From the NCBI GenBank assembly GCA_021646465.1, contig SOET01000011.1, positions 1-64,000 of the forward strand: a stretch of 64,000 bases of DNA. Reading direction: 5' to 3'. The translations under genes were made by a program, and so were the position numbers. The stretch is from Candidatus Kuenenia hertensis. GTDB lineage: Bacteria > Planctomycetota > Brocadiia > Brocadiales > Brocadiaceae. Positions within the stretch are counted from its first letter, which is position 1. Each line of letters starts with the position of its first letter. A model generated the notes under the pieces. It was given only the letters and a program-made list of their open reading frames with translations. It did not search any database and had not been told where the DNA came from. Of the stretch, positions 37,701 to 45,448 are shown piece by piece.

Positions 37701-37873
37701 TTTTGATATTTGCCAGAGACGTTAAAAAAAGAAATGGGATTACTGTCCCATTTGTATATTTGGGTCCTGCGGATATTGTCAATTATGAAAACGAACAGCC
37801 GATTAAAGTTGTCTGGAAATTGCGATACCCCATGCCAGCAGAGATGTATGAGGAAAACCGACGTGGCGGCTGA
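34721..37873 (+). CDS. SauUSI-like Type IV restriction enzyme (PLD nuclease-helicase-DUF3427)
   Basis: A 1050-residue protein. The N-terminal phospholipase-D-type nuclease has H-A-K-A-Y near residue 221 and the following G-S-A-N-I-S. A superfamily 2 helicase follows with G-T-G-K-T (about 347), D-E-V-H (about 440), L-T-A-T-P-E-R and Q-L-G-R-G-L-R-H (about 648). The C-terminal third matches the DUF3427 region. This order is that of SauUSI, which cuts DNA with 5-methyl- or 5-hydroxymethylcytosine. I chose the ATG at 34721 because AGGAG lies ten bases upstream. No DNA methyltransferase is in the window, as expected for Type IV. Confidence 0.85.
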   Translation: MQCSHHNKIDSLSTGIYDALLDERLRDALKSHPEVRTVFSKLDPEEQPVRYAAFIAKVIEQTLRQEDDPAVRFALCNRLIDLISNEANRSHFKKLRLVEERKAVLEEITPPYYSQQGIPRPVTSIVESSLFTGSPLEPQLSHELIQEMLSADGVDILVSFIKWSGLRLLRPAFEDILKRNVPVRVITTSYMGVSDPSAVEWLAKQPNITVKVSYDTDRTRLHAKAYHFFRKSGFSTAYIGSANISHAAITSGLEWNLKITAQDMPHILNKFCAEFETYWNSKEFVRFDPDNPHPLREAIRHARNPKTQLPIAFFDIRPHPFQERILDVLESDRNVHGHWRNLIIAATGTGKTVIAAFDFKRFFEKYHNQVRLLFVAHRREILEQAMVTFRNILRMANFGELLVGPFQAVRMEHLFCSVDMLASRRLWEQVGRDFYDYIVVDEVHHGPAESYRPIFDYFNSRVLLGLTATPERMDGKSVAADFGNRFAAEIRLPEALEEKLLCPFHYFGVTDPVAINEDKFWKNGKYDIQELETIYTGAHILAKQRLDAILNALLRYEPDLSLVRGIGFCVSVKHAKYMAQMFNQQGISSAVLVGETTDEERTAILQDFKGGKLTFLFTRDVLNEGLDVPDINTVLFLRPTESLTVFLQQLGRGLRHAPGKDCLTVLDFIGQAHRRYRIDLKLKALLPKHRFTIDREVDLNFPHLPAGCSIQLDRLAREYVITNIRENLLNLAVQIPERLQTFEHESGLPLTFGNFIRYHEYEPDILLTRKTWSSWKAKARLLPSPLDPDIDLLKDALLRAAFTTGPKEIKRLRQVVVKLQQNDIPEAMSVADEVMISIHYRLWGKPGAKLGIETIEDSFKRLVGNPSILSDLDEILEWAADETRISGVPTNLPFPCTFELHAQYSNVDIKAALGQATLESAGQTGVGVLHFRDLKAYVLLITFQKTEREFSPSTMYADYPISRELLHWESQSNTTQNSETGQNLIHGKENGYTILIFARDVKKRNGITVPFVYLGPADIVNYENEQPIKVVWKLRYPMPAEMYEENRRGG

Positions 37874-37925
37874 TTATCTTATGCATAACAAATTATTTAT
37901 GGTCTAAAAATTATCGGAGGTTCTT

Positions 37926-38093
37926 ATGTGTTCGACAGTGCCAAAGACAAAAAAGATAACTATATCCTTGTCAGCAGAAATTTTAAAAGAAGTTGAAGAG
38001 TTGGAGAAAAAAGTAAAGAATCCACCTGCTCCGCGGGTGGATTCTTTACTTGCAGGCAGAGTGGGAATTCGGATTAAGCAGAGATTTGTTTGA
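37926..38093 (+). pseudogene. Truncated RHH antitoxin-like gene interrupted by a hairpin
   Basis: A 55-residue frame behind a perfect GGAGG. Residues 8-31 (K-T-K-K-I-T-I-S-L-S-A-E-I-L-K-E) fit a CopG/RHH DNA-binding strand and helix. From there the coding sequence runs into a 16-bp perfect inverted repeat and loses all resemblance. Either the repeat inserted into the antitoxin, or it serves as a new C-terminus. No toxin gene follows directly. Confidence 0.5.
38011..38051. repeat. 16-bp perfect inverted repeat inside the RHH frame
   Basis: Arms AAGTAAAGAATCCACC (38011-38026) and its exact complement (38036-38051) around the nine-base loop TGCTCCGCG. The strong stem ends in a G+C-rich loop and is read through in frame by the RHH gene. 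Confidence 0.8.
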
Positions 38094-38264
38094 AAGCAAT
38101 TCCCCGGTCTGTCTACGCATGAAAAAGCCGTGAATTGTCGATAAAGAGAGCAGGTTTTCAGAAAATACTTCACTCCCAAATAGGCACAAAATTGGAATTA
38201 TTTTCATTTTTTTATGCAGTTTTAAGGGTTATATGAAATACCTTTTTTAAGAGTTTAAAACTAT

Positions 38265-38656
38265 ATGACAAAAGATGAAATTATACAATATTGGACTGAT
38301 TCAGCAGAAATTGATTACAAAGCAATGGATTCACTTTTCATAAATGGGCACTATATATGACATTGTTTACCGGACATCTGGTTCTGGAAAAGTTATTAAA
38401 GGCTTATTGCGTTAAAAACGTTGACAACAAAGTTCCGAAGATACACCATTTGCTTAAGATAGCAGAAGGAACAAATCTTCGACTTTCTGAAGAACAAAAA
38501 AATTTTTTAATCGAAGTTACTGCATTTAACCTGGAAGCAAGATATCCTGATTTTAAAAATAGGTTTTACAAAAAGGCAACACGTGAATTTAGTGAACGTT
38601 ATATTATTATGATAAAGGAGTTCAGAGAATGGCTTATAGAAAGGATAAAAAGGTAA
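38265..38656 (+). pseudogene. HEPN-domain toxin gene, frameshifted at a TA run
   Basis: The first 31 codons (M-T-K-D-E-I-I-Q-Y-W-T-D-S-A-E-I-D-Y-K-A) are a typical HEPN N-terminus and stop at 38358-38360. The rest of the domain continues in another frame from the ATG at 38357 (T-G-H-L-V-L-E-K-L-L-K-A-Y, 99 residues). The break lies at TATATATG; two bases fewer would restore one continuous protein. The stop and the second ATG overlap as ATGA, so re-initiation could make two chains. HEPN proteins are RNases or toxins paired with MNT. The MNT gene overlaps its end. Confidence 0.72.
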
Positions 38657-38952
38657 TTTATCAAATTATTCAAAGATATGTAGATACGCTAAGAATGAAT
38701 AGTATCCCTGTCTGGCGGATATATCTTTATGGATCGTATGCAAAAAACACGTATCATGAAGATAGTGATATAGATCTTGCTGTGTTTTGGGACAAGGACG
38801 ATATAGAAGGGTTTGACGAAAACGTTCAATTGATGAAACTTACAAGAAACGTTGACCTTCGGATTGAACCTCATTCGTTTGCAAGGAACGACTTTGATGA
38901 AACAAATCCTGTTATAAAAGAAATTATAGAAGCAGGAGAACGTATTATTTAA
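38629..38952 (+). CDS. MNT-type minimal nucleotidyltransferase (antitoxin)
   Basis: A 107-residue protein with the nucleotidyltransferase signature: Y-G-S-Y-A-K-N-T, then D-S-D-I-D-L-A-V, giving G-S-x10-D-x-D. The third acidic residue is in V-D-L-R-I-E. In HEPN/MNT modules the MNT partner silences the HEPN RNase, in studied cases by AMPylating it. It overlaps the HEPN gene by 28 bases, normal for these pairs. The 215 bases after it hold no clear gene. Confidence 0.85.
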   Translation: MAYRKDKKVIYQIIQRYVDTLRMNSIPVWRIYLYGSYAKNTYHEDSDIDLAVFWDKDDIEGFDENVQLMKLTRNVDLRIEPHSFARNDFDETNPVIKEIIEAGERII

Positions 38953-39167
38953 AAGTTCGGGGAATTTACAGATAGCAAACGAAAAGTCTCATGATCTGCA
39001 CACCAAGCTTTAATTGAGATTCATCAATTGGAGCGGGAATTAGAAAAACCAGACCGTGCGTCGTTTTAAATGATGATAGTAATTGAATACTGTCGGCATC
39101 CGGCAAAGAAATTGAGGTCATTAATTTTGGTAACAGTTATCAATAAGAGATGAACTAAGAGTAACTC

Positions 39168-39761
39168 ATGAAAAAACAAAGTAGTATATTCGGCTTATGC
39201 GTTATAATATTTCTTTTTGTTCTTATACCTTCAGCATCTCTGTTAATTGCAGAACCAAAGGAACATGCAACGAAAATAGAGACTTTTCTCTCAAAAGTTG
39301 ATACATTGATTATAAATGAAAGTGTTGATTTGGGAATGGTTGAAGGTACGTATGGGGCAAACGTGGAAATAAAAGCAATTGCCTCGTATGAGCCAGCCAT
39401 TGGTAGTCAAAAAGTAAGCGGTTTTCACATTACTGTTCTCGGTGGCGGAAGAAATGAACAGAGAAAAACAGTGTATGTTGATATGGACGAAATTGAAAAT
39501 GTGTCCAAAGCATTGGAATATATGATAAGTCTCTCTGAAAAATGGAAGGCTGTGCGTAGAATAAACACTGAGGTTGCATTTACCACGAAAGACTCATTCA
39601 GAGTAGGGTTTTCCCAGAACGGGTATGCATGGAAAGGTTTTGCTTCTGGGAGTGGTGATGTTGAAGCCGTATGCAACTTTAATTCTTTAGAAAACCTGAA
39701 AACTCTGAAATCATTAATTGACACAGGGTTAGAATGGTTAAAAGGCAGCGAAGGACGTTGA
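39168..39761 (+). CDS. Exported protein of unknown function
   Basis: A 197-residue protein with a signal peptide (hydrophobic 9-25, A-E-P cleavage region near 28) and a soluble mixed alpha/beta body. No cysteine-rich or catalytic motif is apparent; the pattern V-Y-V-D-M-D-E-I and G-F-S-Q-N-G-Y-A-W-K-G-F suggests a beta domain. I do not recognise a family. It stands alone between the island and repeats. Confidence 0.6.
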   Translation: MKKQSSIFGLCVIIFLFVLIPSASLLIAEPKEHATKIETFLSKVDTLIINESVDLGMVEGTYGANVEIKAIASYEPAIGSQKVSGFHITVLGGGRNEQRKTVYVDMDEIENVSKALEYMISLSEKWKAVRRINTEVAFTTKDSFRVGFSQNGYAWKGFASGSGDVEAVCNFNSLENLKTLKSLIDTGLEWLKGSEGR

Positions 39762-39827
39762 TATAGTACGGTTTTTACCTTGCATTTCAAAAATTATTTA
39801 CTTACTATAATTCAACGATGTGCGTAA

Positions 39828-39956
39828 CTATTCAGCATATTTGTTACACACCCCTAAATCCCCTCTTAATAGAGGGGACTTACTCGTTTTTATGAAACGT
39901 ATGCAAGGTAATCCCCTCTAAAAAGAGGGGTGGCAGCGTAGCTGACGGGGTGTGTA
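39828..39956. repeat. Miniature inverted-repeat element, copy 1
   Basis: About 130 bases beginning CTATTCAGC, with ACACACCCC(T) near the left side and GGGGTGTGT at the right. It contains two CCCCTCT/AGAGGGG hairpins and the phrase GGCAGCGTAGCTGACGGG. The same blocks occur in the element at 58717-58863, reversed. No coding capacity. Confidence 0.75.
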
Positions 39957-39964
39957 TATTTTTG

Positions 39965-40036
39965 TGCTGTTAGGAGTTTCCTCCTCTGACAGCAATCTAT
40001 GCCGTATCAAGGCGGCAGGAGGTAACTCCTGCCGCC
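39965..40036. repeat. Two hairpins downstream of element copy 1
   Basis: The second (40011-40036) has 11-bp perfect arms, GGCGGCAGGAG and its complement, around GTAA. The first (about 39965-39993) pairs GCTGT..AGGAG with CTCCT..ACAGC and is imperfect. Both share the AGGAG/CTCCT core. Confidence 0.65.
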
Positions 40037-40136
40037 ACTGTTCATAAATTTTAGAAAAACAGATTTGTCTGACTGTATAATTCTACAATGTGTTATTATT
40101 TATTAAATGTAATAAACTAATATGGGAGAATGTTCT

Positions 40137-40880
40137 ATGCAATTAAAGGATAAAGTAGCCATTGTAACTGGCGGTACACGGGGAATTGGTAAAGCGATTG
40201 TATTGGAGCTTGCAAAGAATGGTTGCAATGTTGCCTTTAATTATAGTAAGAGTGCAGATGCTGCCAATTTATTATTGCCAGAGATTGAAGCGTTGGGAGT
40301 TAAGGGGCTGTCTTTTCAGGTAGATGCGGTGAGTTTTGACGGTGCAAAGGATATGGTGAAAGCAGTGAAAGACACCTTCGGGAAGATTGATTTTTTAATA
40401 AATAACGCCGGAATAACCCGTGACAAACTATTGGCGCTTATGTCGGAAAATGACTGGGATGACGTCATAAATACCAACCTCAAAAGTGTATATAATTTCT
40501 CAAAGGCGTTGATAACGCAGATGATTAAGCAGAAATCCGGCAGTATCATCAATATAACATCGGTAAGCGGTATTATGGGGATGGCAGGCCAGGTGAATTA
40601 TTCTTCCTCAAAGGCCGGTATGATCGGTTTTACAAAGGCATTGGCAAAAGAGGTGGGCAAGGCTAATATTACGGTAAACGCCATTGCCTGCGGCTTTATT
40701 GAAACGGATATGACCAATGTCTTGCCGCAGGAATATAAAACAAAGATGATTGATATGATTCCGGTAAAAAGATTCGGGTTGCCGGAGGAAGTTGCAAAAT
40801 TGGCAACTTTCCTGCTGTCTGAAGATGCAAAGTACATTACCGGTCAGGTAATTAATGTTGATGGCGGTTTGGCAATGTAG
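40137..40880 (+). CDS. fabG: 3-oxoacyl-[acyl-carrier-protein] reductase FabG
   Basis: A 247-residue short-chain dehydrogenase. It has the NADP-binding T-G-G-T-R-G-I-G near residue 12, N-N-A-G, the catalytic Ser in N-I-T-S-V-S-G and Y-S-S-S-K. The overall sequence and the ending G-Q-V-I-N-V-D-G-G-L-A-M are those of FabG, the NADPH-dependent step of fatty acid elongation. The ATG at 40137 is chosen over 40122 because GGGAGA lies just upstream. Other fab genes are not nearby. Confidence 0.9.
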   Translation: MQLKDKVAIVTGGTRGIGKAIVLELAKNGCNVAFNYSKSADAANLLLPEIEALGVKGLSFQVDAVSFDGAKDMVKAVKDTFGKIDFLINNAGITRDKLLALMSENDWDDVINTNLKSVYNFSKALITQMIKQKSGSIINITSVSGIMGMAGQVNYSSSKAGMIGFTKALAKEVGKANITVNAIACGFIETDMTNVLPQEYKTKMIDMIPVKRFGLPEEVAKLATFLLSEDAKYITGQVINVDGGLAM

Positions 40881-40942
40881 TTTTTTGTTCGCGACAACAA
40901 GTAATGATAAAGCTATTTCTTTCGAAAATAGATTATTGCCGT

Positions 40943-40970
40943 GTAGGGGCTGAAGATTTTCAGCCCCTAC
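40943..40970. repeat. 12-bp perfect inverted repeat after fabG
   Basis: Arms GTAGGGGCTGAA and its complement around a four-base loop, 63 bases after the fabG stop. No T-run follows. It resembles the other short dispersed palindromes. Confidence 0.7.
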
Positions 40971-41084
40971 GTTGTGAATAGGAATTATTGTAATAATCAT
41001 TGTTTTTTTATCTCCTTTAGTGAGTCATAGTTCATGGATGTTTTCATAAAAATAGTGTTTTTAACAGTTGAAAGGTAAAAAGAA

Positions 41085-41399
41085 ATGCTGTTTCTTTTAA
41101 AAGTAGAGGTAAAACAAATGCCGCCGCAATTGACGGTGAAGGATTTTTTGGGGTATGTGATAAAAGAGTGGGAGTATTTTGGCCGTTTTCAGAGACGTGG
41201 GAAGATCATTGCCGGGGGAAAACTTTCGGGCAGGAGAGGCGCAGCGGCGATTATCGATGCGGAGTCAAACGAAGAAGTGGAAGAAATTGTTGCAAAACTG
41301 CCGCTCTTTCCATTCTTTACCGATATAGAAATTACACCCCTGGTGCCAATGGAAAAAGCATTGCAAGATACCAAGAGGATTCATTCCCTTATGAAGTAA
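41085..41399 (+). CDS. Muconolactone-isomerase-like small protein
   Basis: A 104-residue ferredoxin-like alpha/beta fold: M-L-F-L-L-K-V-E-V, a W-E-Y-F-G-R-F-Q-R-R-G-K-I turn, G-R-R-G-A-A-A-I-I-D-A, and a late L-P-L-F-P-F-F-T-D-I-E-I-T-P-L. This is the pattern of the muconolactone delta-isomerase family (PF02426). No aromatic degradation genes are near, so a catabolic role is doubtful; it may act on another small lactone or bind a ligand. Confidence 0.68.
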   Translation: MLFLLKVEVKQMPPQLTVKDFLGYVIKEWEYFGRFQRRGKIIAGGKLSGRRGAAAIIDAESNEEVEEIVAKLPLFPFFTDIEITPLVPMEKALQDTKRIHSLMK

Positions 41400-41876
41400 C
41401 TCTTCTCGTCCCCAATGAAAATACCACTTTGACGGAAAGAAACTCTATTCGCACTTTTGATCGTTTTGCTATTTTCAACAATCCACCGAAAATGCAATAA
41501 ACGCTATCCTGAAAAATGAATATTTACACTTTCATGTCTTGGTGATCTGGTGAAATGGATGCCTTGCATTAATATTATGGTAAAGAGGAGGGTTGGGGAT
41601 TTATTGTAATGTCGGGTAAGAAACCCGACCTTATAAAAAATTGTGTATTCATGTAGGGTGCGTTTCTTACGCACCAATTAATCCAAAATCGTAATTGGGG
41701 GCATTCCCGATTTTTTGTGACTTCTGCCAGGTTTTAATGAAACATACAATAGTATTAACCCTGACCCCATGAACAGTTACAAAAAATCGGGAATGCCCCG
41801 TCGTAATTCGTAAATCAAAAATGGTAAATTTCCATTTAAGACTCTGCCGGCTCGTTTGGGTTAGAAATGAGAAAAG
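41400..41876. other. Repeat-rich intergenic region
   Basis: About 480 bases without a gene. It holds two 7-bp hairpins (41611-41629 with arms GTCGGGT/ACCCGAC, and 41657-41675 with arms GGTGCGT/ACGCACC, loop TTCTT). It also holds a spaced inverted repeat, 41698-41721 against 41776-41799, identical at 23 of 24 positions, whose core reads GGGGCATTCCCGATTTTTTG. Confidence 0.65.
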
Positions 41877-42638
41877 ATGAAAAAAATAAAAAACTTAGTT
41901 GCAATACCGGTTTTTAATGAAAGTGATGTGTATGATATTATCCGGCGGGTAAAAAAGTTTGCTGTTGACGTCCTGGTGCTGGATGATGGATCTACCTACG
42001 ATGTTGTTCATAGTTTAAAAGACATACACGACTTATATGTCATCAAACATCAGAAAAATTTAGGGTATGGGAAAACTATCATCGATGCATTTAATTTTGC
42101 AATTGATAATAATTATGATTATCTCATAACGATTGATGCTGACGGACAGCATGAACCGGAGGAAATCCCGCTGTTTCTCAACAAAATTCCCTTTCACGAT
42201 TATGATATACTTTCAGGTTCCCGCTACCTTCTTCCCGTCAATATTGATCAGGAAGTGCCTCATGACCGCTATCGTATTAACATGGAAATTACACAGATTC
42301 TCAATGATATTACCGGGTTTCAGCTTACTGATGCATTTTGCGGTTTTAAGGCATATAAGGTAGAAAAATTACGGGATTTAATCCTGACGGAGCATGGATA
42401 TGGCATGCCGGTACAATTGTGGATACAGGCATGGAAGATGGGTTTGGAAGTAAGGGAATTACCTGTTAAACTTATTTATAAAGACCTTACAAAGCGGTTT
42501 CATGGCAATTTGGAGAACGCCAAAACAAGGCTGGAGTATTATAAAAATATTATAAAAACAGAGCTTGACGGTGTAAAAGGTGTATATTGCGATATGGGGA
42601 AGAAAAAAAGGTCTATTTACATAGATGAACAGAATTAA
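41877..42638 (+). CDS. GT2-family glycosyltransferase (DPM1-like)
   Basis: A 253-residue GT-A glycosyltransferase. It opens V-A-I-P-V-F-N-E, with D-D-G-S-T and the D-A-D-G-Q-H metal/sugar-nucleotide site. The pattern is that of polyprenyl-phosphate mannosyl/glucosyltransferases, but no C-terminal membrane domain is present. It may transfer sugar to a lipid carrier or glycan. Its end overlaps hemW by 14 bases. Confidence 0.85.
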   Translation: MKKIKNLVAIPVFNESDVYDIIRRVKKFAVDVLVLDDGSTYDVVHSLKDIHDLYVIKHQKNLGYGKTIIDAFNFAIDNNYDYLITIDADGQHEPEEIPLFLNKIPFHDYDILSGSRYLLPVNIDQEVPHDRYRINMEITQILNDITGFQLTDAFCGFKAYKVEKLRDLILTEHGYGMPVQLWIQAWKMGLEVRELPVKLIYKDLTKRFHGNLENAKTRLEYYKNIIKTELDGVKGVYCDMGKKKRSIYIDEQN

Positions 42639-43764
42639 GCCATCATTATCATCCCTTTACATTCATATTCCTTTTTGTGCGAAAAAGTGCGATTATTGCG
42701 ATTTTAATTCGATTGTATCAGGATCAGATATAATTGATCGCTATATAAATACCATAGATAAGGAATTAAATGCATTTGCAGGGAAATATGTCTATGATAC
42801 CGTATATATCGGAGGAGGAACTCCCACTGCTTTAAATGAAAGCCAGATAAGAACCCTCCTTTGTATTATGAATCATCATATTAAAAATGCCGGTGTGCCT
42901 GAATACACGGTAGAAGCAAATCCCGGTACTCTGACGAAAAACAAAGTAAGGTTGCTGAAAGAATATGGCGTTAATCGTATAAGCTTAGGAGTACAATCGT
43001 TTCAGGACGCCTATTTAAAATTTCTCGGAAGGATACACACTGGCACAGTTGCAACACAAAGCATTGAGTTGCTTGTTTCTGAGGGGTTTAAAAATATCAA
43101 TATTGATTTAATCTTTGGGTATCCGGGGCAGACATTGGATGAATGGATGCAGGATCTGCACATAGCAGTGGGATTGCAACCGGAACATATATCAACGTAC
43201 GCTCTTACCTACGAGGGGGAGACTCCGTTAGTGAAAAAGGCAAGAAGTGGGTTGGTAAGCAGGTTGGATGAAGATGTTGAATTGAAAATGTATCAAACGG
43301 CAATACGTTTTTTACGGGAAAATAATTATTGCCATTACGAAATATCAAATTTTGCCAAACCCGGTTATGAATGTTTTCATAACAGGAATTACTGGAATAA
43401 TAGGGAGTATATAGGGATTGGCGCCGGTTCTTTTTCCTTTATTGCTGGTGAAAGGGCTATGAATGAAAGAAATGTATTACATTACATAAAAGGAATAAAT
43501 GAAAACAAGAATGTAAAAGTGTTTCGTGAATCTTTGCCACAGCATAAATATGCATCTGAAACGATTGTAATGGCCTTGCGTATGCTTCATGGTATTTCTG
43601 AAGTTGATTTTTATAACCGGTTTGGTTATAAAATCGGGGATCAGTTCGGAACACAGATTAATGATTTGAAACATCTTGGGTTGGTGAATTATGATGATGA
43701 AAGGCTGAAATTAACGGAAAAGGGTTTGTTTGTTGCCGACAGTGTTATGGCGGAATTTTTATAA
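42625..43764 (+). CDS. hemW: HemW-like radical SAM haem chaperone
   Basis: A 379-residue radical SAM protein. The start is S-L-Y-I-H-I-P-F-C-A-K-K-C-D-Y-C-D-F with C-x3-C-x2-C, followed by G-G-G-T-P-T. HemW proteins resemble coproporphyrinogen dehydrogenase HemN, but act as haem-binding chaperones for respiratory enzymes. The C-terminal HemN-like domain is complete. In a cytochrome-rich organism a haem-delivery role is fitting; family names alone do not exclude a HemN activity. Confidence 0.87.
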   Translation: MNRIKPSLSSLYIHIPFCAKKCDYCDFNSIVSGSDIIDRYINTIDKELNAFAGKYVYDTVYIGGGTPTALNESQIRTLLCIMNHHIKNAGVPEYTVEANPGTLTKNKVRLLKEYGVNRISLGVQSFQDAYLKFLGRIHTGTVATQSIELLVSEGFKNINIDLIFGYPGQTLDEWMQDLHIAVGLQPEHISTYALTYEGETPLVKKARSGLVSRLDEDVELKMYQTAIRFLRENNYCHYEISNFAKPGYECFHNRNYWNNREYIGIGAGSFSFIAGERAMNERNVLHYIKGINENKNVKVFRESLPQHKYASETIVMALRMLHGISEVDFYNRFGYKIGDQFGTQINDLKHLGLVNYDDERLKLTEKGLFVADSVMAEFL

Positions 43765-43781
43765 ATAGTTTTTTAGGAGTA

Positions 43782-44345
43782 ATGAAATTGATTAGTGCTA
43801 CGGAAATGAAGAAAGGCGGAGTGATAAAACTTGATAATGAATTGTATGTGGTCGTAGATTATCAACACGTAACGCCGGGAAATTGGCGGGGCATGGTGCA
43901 GGCAAAATTGAAGAATTTAAGACAGGGAAACATTGTACAAAAACGTTTTCGGTCAACTGATAAAGTTGAGGATATATTTCTCGAATACCGTACCATGGAA
44001 TATTTGTATAAAGACGGAGACAACTACTGCTTTATGGATTCGGAAAATTACGAACAAATAATGTTGCCGAAAGAAGCAGTGGAGGATGCTATCCCTTATA
44101 TGAAGTTAAATACGCAAGCCAGGATAGCTTTTTATGAAGATAAGGCAATATCAGTGGAGCTGCCGACGTCAGTTGTATTGGAAATAGTAGAGACCGATCC
44201 CGGGAAAAAAGGGGATACCGTAGTGAATGTTTATAAACCGGCTACCCTGGAGACAGGTCTTGTCATAAAAGTACCGCTGTTTATAAACAACGGCGAAAAA
44301 GTAAAAGTAGATACAAGAACCGGAGAATTTCTGGGCAGGGAATAG
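43782..44345 (+). CDS. efp: Translation elongation factor P
   Basis: A 187-residue three-domain EF-P that helps ribosomes through polyproline stretches. The KOW-like first domain, the central OB domain and the C-terminal E-T-G-L..V-K-V-D-T-R-T-G-E-F-L-G-R are all present. The domain I loop tip reads T-P-G-N-W-R-G: Asn34 stands where E. coli has the lysylated Lys34, so EpmA-type modification cannot occur at that site. It follows hemW by 17 bases. Confidence 0.93.
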   Translation: MKLISATEMKKGGVIKLDNELYVVVDYQHVTPGNWRGMVQAKLKNLRQGNIVQKRFRSTDKVEDIFLEYRTMEYLYKDGDNYCFMDSENYEQIMLPKEAVEDAIPYMKLNTQARIAFYEDKAISVELPTSVVLEIVETDPGKKGDTVVNVYKPATLETGLVIKVPLFINNGEKVKVDTRTGEFLGRE

Positions 44346-44396
44346 CACTGTCGATATTTAAACAACTAAAGCATTGAAGGGGTTGAGGAGAATAAA

Positions 44397-45380
44397 ATGG
44401 GCATAGAGGATTCAATAAAGACGTATGGCGCAAGGATTGATGATATGCTCAGGGAGCTGATTCCTGTAAGTGAAAAAAACTATCTCAGTGAGCCTATATG
44501 GTATCACATGAGTACGAAAGGAAAACGGGTGCGGCCTGCAATATGTCTTATCACATGTGAAGCCCTTGGTGGCAATCCGGACAATGCTTTGAGTTTTGCC
44601 CTTGCAATAGAAGTGCTGCATAATATGTTTCTTATGCATGATGATATTGAAGACGGTGACACGGTAAGGCGTGATCAGCCTACGGTATGGGTAAAATATG
44701 GAACGGCAAATGCAATAAATGCGGGCGATTATCTCCTCGCCTGTGCATACAGGAGCACTCTTGCGAGCCCTGTTGATCTGGAAAAGAAGTTAAAATTATT
44801 AGAGGTATTGACGCTGACCTATGAAAAAACAGTAGAAGGCCAGGCCCTTGATATTAACGCACGTGCCGCTGAAGATTTTACTGTGGATGAATATATGAAA
44901 ATGGTGGAACTTAAGACGGGTTATTATCTAGCCTGCGGTATGGTGGGTGGCGCCATTGTATCCGGCGTCTCGGATGAGGTGGTAAAAAAGATATGGATGC
45001 TTGGCAAAAACATGGGGCCTGCATTCCAGATACGGGATGATCTTATTGACCTGACACACGGAAAAGGGCGCGGGGGTGTTATTGGTTCTGATATAAAAGA
45101 AGGGAAAGCAAGTTTCTTATATTCATATGTTTTACAAATTGCTTCCGGGGAACAAAAGAAAAAGCTGCGTGAAATTATGTTAAAACCGAGGGAAGAAACA
45201 ACCACAGACGATATAGCCTGGGTACTTGGAATGTACAGACAATATGATGCGATGAAATATGCCCAGGAGTATGCGGATAATTTAGTGAAAGAGGCGTACA
45301 ATACCATTAATGATATTCCGGTGGATGACAAAACAATATTCAAAGAAATTGCGTCGTTTATGGCACAGCGCCTGTCGTAA
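44397..45380 (+). CDS. Polyprenyl (geranylgeranyl/farnesyl-type) diphosphate synthase
   Basis: A 327-residue trans-prenyltransferase. Both Asp-rich motifs are clear: D-D-I-E-D (first) and D-D-L-I-D (second), with G-K-R-V-R-P near the start. It condenses isopentenyl diphosphate with allylic diphosphates to make chains for quinones, carriers or membrane lipids. The residues before the first motif that set chain length (M-F-L-M-H) do not let me fix the product. It follows efp by 51 bases. Confidence 0.9.
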   Translation: MGIEDSIKTYGARIDDMLRELIPVSEKNYLSEPIWYHMSTKGKRVRPAICLITCEALGGNPDNALSFALAIEVLHNMFLMHDDIEDGDTVRRDQPTVWVKYGTANAINAGDYLLACAYRSTLASPVDLEKKLKLLEVLTLTYEKTVEGQALDINARAAEDFTVDEYMKMVELKTGYYLACGMVGGAIVSGVSDEVVKKIWMLGKNMGPAFQIRDDLIDLTHGKGRGGVIGSDIKEGKASFLYSYVLQIASGEQKKKLREIMLKPREETTTDDIAWVLGMYRQYDAMKYAQEYADNLVKEAYNTINDIPVDDKTIFKEIASFMAQRLS

Positions 45381-45448
45381 TGTTCTTTTGCAATACTCAG
45401 CAGGCTAACTGACGTGCAGTAATCAATTTTTTGTTACAATCAGGCAAT

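Noticed and set aside
41168-41500. Overlapping frame within the muconolactone-isomerase-like gene
   Set aside because: It is an out-of-frame shadow; the 41085 frame has the fold pattern and start.
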